From Medicago truncatula (lineage: Eukaryota; Streptophyta; Magnoliopsida; Fabales; Fabaceae), in contig NC_053045.1 of assembly GCF_003473485.1 (NCBI RefSeq), positions 3,560,501 to 3,624,500 of the forward strand: DNA of 64,000 nt, read 5' to 3'. This document shows positions 56,007-64,000 of the stretch, piece by piece. The notes under the pieces were generated by a model. That model did not search any database. It was not told the origin of the DNA and saw only the letters and a program-made list of their open reading frames with translations. Position numbers and translations under genes: made by a program. Within the stretch, counting starts at the first letter, position 1; the number at the start of each line of letters is the position of its first letter.

Positions 56007-56533
56007 GAAAATTGTTGTTAACACATGCTGAGATACATAAATAAAATACGTTTTTCCCCTCTGCAGTTAACCGATGAGAAATTCCAAAATCGACTGCAGT
56101 TAACTGCCAAGAAAACTGATTATGCAGACAGTAGCTATCATTTTTTCGATGTGAAAATTTTTTCACAAGTATTTCTCGGTGCCTTACTTCCGAGGTTTCC
56201 CATGACAAAGTTCTACGTAACTGACGTAGATACCCATAACAAAACCAAAAAATAAACCGATTAAAATTTTCAATACCTGTTTTTTTTACGTCAAAAATGT
56301 GTTGATACCTCTTATGCCTGATGCTTGAATGATTTTGGAGCAAAATTTGATGAAAAAAAATATTGGATTTGGGGATTGGATGGAAGTGGTATGAAAGTTG
56401 ATGATGAAAATAGTGTGTAGGGGGAGCAGGGGACTGTTTCATCTGATGAAACATATTTCTCGGCTGCCGATGGGGCAAAATGATATTTTACTTGTGTGCC
56501 TCAGCCTTATGAAATATGTCAACAGCAATTTTC
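56007..56533 (-). mobile_element. Non-autonomous MULE, 527 bp, 9-bp TSD
   Basis: Flanked by GAAAGTTAT at 55998-56006 and 56534-56542. Ends GAAAATTGTTGTT and AACAGCAATTTTC match the termini of the 10166-14761 MULE, as do the inner GGCTGAG...AAGTAAA block and subterminal CTGCAGTTAACTGCC words. Its interior matches the 5' UTR and intron area of the large element (TACGTCA, GTGTTGATACCTC, GCTTGAATGAT), so it is a deletion derivative keeping the ends and leader. It lies in the upstream region of PDX1.2. Confidence 0.92.
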
Positions 56534-56542
56534 GAAAGTTAT

Positions 56543-57599
56543 TACACTAGCTCCCTCTGTTTTTTTTACTGTATAGCAAATTTTGGTTTCTAAATTTGTG
56601 AGATGTTTTTTAATACTAATTTGATACATTCAATCACAATAGTTTTTTAAGACAAAATAGCACATCAAATTAATGTCGTGTATAATTGAACTTGAGACAT
56701 TAATAAAAGCACACTTCAAAGTTCTAAGCACATCATCCGATCAAACCCCGACTTCATTCAATTACAATAGTAATACAACTTCAATATATTTTTATAAATA
56801 AAAAGCTTAGTTGGATTGGATCTCATAAGTTCATTGGAATTAGAGAAAGATTTGAGTTTTAAGATCACAAATAAAAATCAATATTATGATTGACACAAAA
56901 GACTAGACGTTTTGTTTATAAATATTGCAATAGAGATTAGTGTGATATAATGTCATGTGATATTGACAATTCAAGCGTGATACGTAGCAATACAATTTTT
57001 TTGTAAATATAAAGAGATGTTAAAGAGAGAATAGTTGAATTGGTTTATATGTCACAATTGAATTGACCAACGTCAACGATATTATACACAAGTGGAGTCC
57101 ATTCTAACGGAAATTATGACATTATGACATAGTATATATGTTTTGACAAATGACATATAGAATGAATTAGCTAAAAAACTTCAAATTGAGTTGAACCAAC
57201 TTACTAGTACGAAGTTTTGCCTAAATTTGACCACATTACATTTTCAAGTCTTTATTATATAATGGAATTAGCCTTTTTTGTTCATTCAAAAAATTCCTTC
57301 CCACCATCATCTTGCCTTGCAACCAGTTGAAATTCATATTATGTGAAATTCAAATAGATTCACATAATATGAATTTCAACCTATAAAAGAGTGTGGGTGA
57401 AAAATTAAAATAGGGTTGTTGCTAAACAAAATCCATACTCCAATTAACTATGGTCAAAAGTTAAAACACTTTTAGCAAGTAACACCCTAAAAGGCTAAAA
57501 CAGTTCATGTGACAGTTATGTTAGTTTTCTTTCACTCCAAGAAACTCTTTTACCGTCATCTTCACTTGCAACTGCAACTGCAATTTTAGTCCAAAAAAA
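56543..57599. other. Intergenic, peroxidase upstream region with a perfect hairpin
   Basis: AT-rich. At 57326-57380 the 22-bp arm GTTGAAATTCATATTATGTG(AA) is followed after 11 bases by its exact complement. It lies about 220 bp before the peroxidase start, near the likely promoter. No gene or transposon family recognised. Confidence 0.6.
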
Positions 57600-60301
<2,702 letters not shown>

Positions 60302-60464
60302 TGAGAGTGATGCTATAAGAATTGTCTCACATTTTCGTATGCATTACATTCTGCTTAATAACTGTAAATTTGTATCAGCTGGAAACTTTAAAGCAGTCTC
60401 ATATTTTCTAAGACTCTTATCAAATCTGAGAAAGCATATAAAGATAGAAAAAATGATTAGGGTG

Positions 60465-60690
60465 TGTTAGGATTGACTCATTTGGACTCATCAACTAGCA
60501 TAAGCACTTGTGAGACCTTAGAATAACAACTTATAACATGTTCATAAGTTGTTTTCAGCTTAACTCCATAAGCTCTCCAAGGTAGCTTATTGTGAACAGC
60601 TTATATGAAAACAGTTTATTTTATCTTTAGTTATAGAAATAGTTTACATATGAGCACTTAAATAATAAGCGCTTATACTACAAGAGCTTA
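60465..60690. mobile_element. MITE-like repeat 3' of the peroxidase gene
   Basis: Shares AAGTTGTTTTCAGCTTA (complement of the block in the intron copy), GCATAAGCACTT and AAGCGCTTAT words with 58265-58515. Ends not exact. From 60691 to about 61000 nothing else is assigned. Confidence 0.45.
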
Positions 60691-60999
60691 TAAAATGGGA
60701 AAATGAGCAAAGAAGAAACTAAGAGATCAACGTATTGTATGAAAACATAAAGCTCTAAACAGTTATTAAAAAAAAAAAAAGGAAAGCTTTAAACAGTAGG
60801 AACTAAACCAAATAAAGTAAATAGTAACTGAATTGGTTTTTCCTATACACTAGAATTGTGATTAGATGATATTTCCTTTATGTAACTGAATTTGATAGAG
60901 TCTTTCCTTTGCTGCTCGACACATTTCTTTCAGCACTTTATTTTAAGTTTATGGTTTAATAACTTAGCTTTCTATTTGGTTTAACTAATAGTGCTTTGG

Positions 61000-63129
61000 A
61001 TGAAAATTTTGTCTATTCTTGTTTTTGTTTCTCAAAGAAGAAAATTGCTCATGAACATTAATGTTTGAAGTGCTCGGAAGAGCCAAAAGATTGAGCAAAC
61101 AAACAGGTGTGTGATAATGATTTAGTTGTGAAAAAAGCGCAAAGCCAAGGTATTGGTTTCCTGTTTTTCTAGGTCTTTACTAGAATTTGAACGAGTACTT
61201 TGCACAAAATTTATCTCATTTAGTTCTTCTCATAAACATGTTTACTCTTGAACCATGTAGTACTTAGCCTAAATGTGAGGTAGCTTCAAACTGTTATACT
61301 ATATGCTGGAGACTGACAATCAATGTTTAACTCGTTTTTGTTATGTTAAATCCGATAATTGTCTTGAATTGTATGAAAGCATGGAAAGGATCAAGACACT
61401 TTTTGAAATTGAGCAAAATATTTGACCACATAAAGCCTACCCGTGAGAAGAGTGAGTATCTGATACCCAAATCTGAGCCAAATGAATCAAGTCCTCAAAC
61501 ATGAACTATCAATATTCATGAGCACAATGCTCATTGAAATTGTCTAAAATTGTTAAAAATCCAGTTCATGTTTGATCCACTTTAGGACTTTGATATTTTC
61601 ACTTTGTTGAACCCGAAACCTTCTTGTACTTTGTCCCTTGCCTTAGAATAGGAGAACATTCGATTAGAGTTTTGTTGTGTTTAAGTTGGGGAGAAAGGGA
61701 GGTATTTTATGTCAAGTATCATGGTTAATTGTTAAAGTAACCTGACAACATTGAATTGTATAGATTTTAGAAGTTTCAAAGTTTGTAGATTTGAAAAAGA
61801 AAAGAAAAAGAAGAAAAAGAAAGAAAAATCAAAAATAGAATAAGTTGTAAAGGTTATTGGATAACTTGTTAATCACCAAGGGTTTGCAATGATTGGTAGG
61901 GAAGATTATGGATTTTAATTTTTAATACAAGGAATGTTCCACTATGATAGGTTTTTTTTATTTATTTCAATTTTCCCACATATGACATTTCTTTTGTAGC
62001 ACGCTTATGAAGAAAAGAGCTGCACGCTTAAGCGATCCTTGGCACGCTTAAGCGACCAATGTCCAGAGAGCATTAGATTTGCACGCTTTCTGCTCGCTTC
62101 TCACACGCTTAAGCGAAGTTCATCAGCTTCATATGGATAAGGCACACGTGGCAGCTCCCAATTGGGCTTAGAAAGATATTTTGGTGGGACGCTTAAGCGA
62201 CCAGAGCACGCGTAAGCGTGCAGACACGAATTATGCTCATATAAATAGTTTTTCCTTCTCTCTCTTGAGGATTATTACATTTTTATTCATATTTTCTGCA
62301 TTCTAGAGAGATGTTAGGGTATTTCTAGAGAGAGAAATACAAGGCAAGGTAGTTAGGAGTAGATTCAAGCCAAGATTTGTTGAGACATCATGGATCTTGT
62401 CATGGAATCTTCATCTTTTCTTCATCCTTTGCAAAGCTATCATAGACATATGTAGCTACATCCATTCTTGTGGTTTTGAGGTATTCAAACAAGCTATTAT
62501 GTAATATTTTGATCATTTAATATATGGTTCTAGCTATTTATTCAATATTGTTGTTATTCTTGCTTTTATTGTTTTCTTGAGATTCAAAATGATATGAACA
62601 CATACTTTTGAATCTAGAAATAGAATAACAATATATTTTAAGTTATCACTCTAGACATGGATGTTAATATTTGATAATCACTTTTAATCTAGGACTTAAT
62701 GCTTTTGGGTAAATTAATTGGTTGGAAAATCGTCGATTAAGTTATCCAATCGACTTTGTGATCTTTTAAATGTTTGGGAAATCGATGTTTAAACGATCCC
62801 TTAGAAATAACGATATCATTTGGACACGAATGATGTTGTCGAGTGATTGTGATAATATAGTTTAAAAAGCTAGAATCCGTTAATCGATCGAGAGATTGCA
62901 GCTGTTACGCTTGGTTGATGTCTTTGACTGCAAGCGAAATAGCCCTATCTCTTCTCGTTTTACTTTTATGTCGATTAGGAAAATAGTTTTGCATAAACAA
63001 ACAATTTATATCCAAACACTTAACGTGACAAATATTGTGAAAATGCTTATGAAATACGCAACTCCCGGTGGACACATCCTATTATACTCACGTGTAAATA
63101 GTTTTATGAGAGGTAAAAATCCTTCATCA
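61000..63129 (+). mobile_element. Athila-like element: internal 3' tail, purine tract and 3' LTR
   Basis: A non-coding internal tail leads to a purine tract (GTTGGGGAGAAAGGGAGG, about 61685-61702), then an LTR from about 61710 (TGTCAAGTATCATGG) to 63129 (CCTTCATCA). The LTR has a TATA box (CATATAAATAG, about 62236) and the closing block ACTCCCGGTGGACACATCC (63061-63079), corresponding to that of the LTR at 25.0-26.3 kb. The right edge is fixed by host coding sequence resuming at 63130. The 5' LTR and gag-pol are not in place. Fossil, left limit approximate. Confidence 0.6.
61990..62222. repeat. CACGCTTAAGCG palindrome cluster in LTR U3
   Basis: CGCTTAAGCG or close variants occurs at about 62023, 62044, 62104, 62189 and GCACGCGTAAGCGTGC at about 62206, all just upstream of the LTR TATA box. 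GC-rich palindromes at that place also occur in the 25.0-kb LTR (GGCACGGCCGTGCC). Confidence 0.75.
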
Positions 63130-63329
63130 CTGACAGAGGGCTGTGGAAGAGTGAAGTCTGAGTTTATGTCGATGAAAAACCTGTTCACAATATCTAGATA
63201 AACCGGACTTTTAAGGCGAGAATAGTAGTGAAGTGCTTCTTCGATGTCTAGTACGTGTTCAAGATCACCTGAATCCATCATATCTAATTCCTTCATCTTC
63301 TGTGCTAACACATGTGCTCCCTTATTCAT
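63006..63329 (-). CDS. Small conserved plant protein truncated by an LTR
   Basis: ATG 63329 starts MNKGAHVLAQKMKELDMMDS, then GDLEHVLDIEEALHYYSRLK and SPVYLDIVNRFFIDINSDF, TLPQPSVS. This resembles a small plant-specific family of unknown function with a conserved HYYSRL-SPVYLDIVDKFF core that normally ends shortly after PQPSASI with a basic tail (SKRRLGS...RL). Here homology stops at PQPSVS (about 63130), where the Athila-like LTR begins; the last 41 codons to 63006 are translated LTR. The native C-terminus is not seen on the far side of the element. Family membership is from memory; function unknown. Probably a disrupted copy, although the ORF itself is open. Confidence 0.65.
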   Translation of the reverse strand: MNKGAHVLAQKMKELDMMDSGDLEHVLDIEEALHYYSRLKSPVYLDIVNRFFIDINSDFTLPQPSVSDEGFLPLIKLFTREYNRMCPPGVAYFISIFTIFVTLSVWI

Positions 63330-63751
63330 GTTTTGTGAATTCTATTGCAAAAGGGGCTAAATATGAGAGGGGGGACTTTAGCTTTTTTTTTTAATAGGAG
63401 GTCAAAATCGCTACACTTTGAAAGTTAAAGGGTGAAAAGGGCGTTTAAGCCTTAAAATTAATTCAACTAATCATTTCCTTAAGCATCATGTGCAAACCAA
63501 AAACGACAATTAAAATGAAATGGTTGAAGTAGTTAACAAAGAAGAAAATGTCTTCAGCTAAAAATAAGTTTATATTAGTATTATTAAATTATTCTAAAAG
63601 AGGTGACAGCTATAGAGTAGTTAACAGATAAAAAAAAATGTCTTCAGCAACAATAGTTGGAGAATGGAGTATTTATTATATTAAACAAACTTTCAATATT
63701 GTTTTGGAACGTTTACTTCTAATCTGATACAAAATGAAACAACAATAGGTA
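63330..63751. other. Divergent intergenic region
   Basis: About 420 bp between the truncated small gene (-) and the P450 (+), so it would hold both promoters. AT-rich; no recognised motif. Confidence 0.4.
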
Positions 63752-64000
63752 ATGGAAGAGGTTAATTTGTGTATGAGAATGAGCATAGTTATTGAAGTTC
63801 TTGTGATGGCTCTAGGAGCAGTTTTGGTTTCATTGATCCATTTTTTGAATGTTTTGATTTTGAGACCAAGATCACTAAGAGCAAAGCTTCATAGGCAAGG
63901 TATTGATGGTCCTTCTCCTCATTTCTACTTTGGTAACATCAAAGAAATGAAGACCCTTTTACTCCAACAACAATCTCAAGTCAAACAAAAAAAACAAGAA
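63752..64000 (+). CDS. Cytochrome P450, CYP714-like, N-terminal part
   Basis: Open from ATG 63752 to the window edge (83 codons). MEEVNLCMRMSIVIEVLVMA and LGAVLVSLIHFLNVLIL form an N-terminal membrane anchor, followed by RPRSLRAKLHRQGIDGPSPH and FYFGNIKEM, the hinge of CYP72-clan enzymes (R..L..QGI.GP....GN). QGIDGPSPHFYFGN fits CYP714 best, the ER-bound gibberellin-modifying branch. The haem-binding part lies beyond the window, so subfamily and integrity cannot be judged. Confidence 0.8.
   Translation, partial: MEEVNLCMRMSIVIEVLVMALGAVLVSLIHFLNVLILRPRSLRAKLHRQGIDGPSPHFYFGNIKEMKTLLLQQQSQVKQKKQE

Overview
The window is plant nuclear DNA from a legume, probably of the Medicago/Trifolium/Pisum group. 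Genes have short exons and GT-AG introns, the DNA is AT-rich, and the repeats (SIRE/Maximus-type copia LTRs, Ogre/Tat-like gypsy LTRs, Stowaway MITEs, tRNA-derived SINEs) and gene sequences match what I know of that group. The species call is inference; no search was run.

Host genes: a PAF (20S proteasome alpha-1) paralogue with an amplified first exon (5097-8513, +); the 64-residue translation-machinery protein TMA7 in four exons (35301-36934, +); a two-exon plastid-targeted protein with an acidic tail (39658-41117, -); a decayed F-box/LRR gene (43935-45286, +); the mitochondrial basic amino acid carrier BAC2 (51334-53541, +); the pseudoenzyme PDX1.2 (54831-55718, -); a peroxidase-48-like gene with an exon-2 frameshift (57600-60301, +); a small conserved gene cut by an LTR (63006-63329, -); and the start of a CYP714-type cytochrome P450 (63752 to the edge, +). 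Exon-sized scraps, including one of glutaminyl cyclase, lie between 24.7 and 27.4 kb behind a CACTA terminus.

Mobile DNA fills most of the rest. At 1.3-4.7 kb a gypsy solo LTR (target duplication ACAAT) sits inside a copia-type LTR. At 8.9-10.1 kb is a short hAT element (8-bp duplication GGGATTAT). At 10.2-14.8 kb is an almost whole Mutator-like element (9-bp duplication CTGTAAGAG) encoding a FAR1-like transposase, an OTU protease domain and a third small unknown protein. A 527-bp non-autonomous relative of it (9-bp duplication GAAAGTTAT) lies upstream of PDX1.2 at 56.0-56.5 kb. From 15.7 to 22.1 kb three insertions are nested: a solo LTR (ATAGC) within a hAT transposon (ACTAGAAC/ACTGGAAC) within a copia LTR. 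A second copy of that copia LTR at 30.5-31.6 kb preserves the hAT empty site. Plant-mobile-domain coding sequence lies at 32.6-33.5 kb, a second Ogre-like LTR at 46.0-48.0 kb and an Athila-like 3' end at 61.0-63.1 kb.

The most unusual object is the PAF paralogue. Its first exon, from the last bases of the 5' leader through codon ~60, is repeated head to tail in 231-bp units that stay in frame, and each unit carries an internal 18-bp repeat of the codons EYAMEA, part of the conserved alpha-subunit signature. The second candidate is the MULE family: an autonomous OTU-carrying copy with an extra ORF, a deletion derivative 42 kb away, and shared perfect palindromes near the ends.
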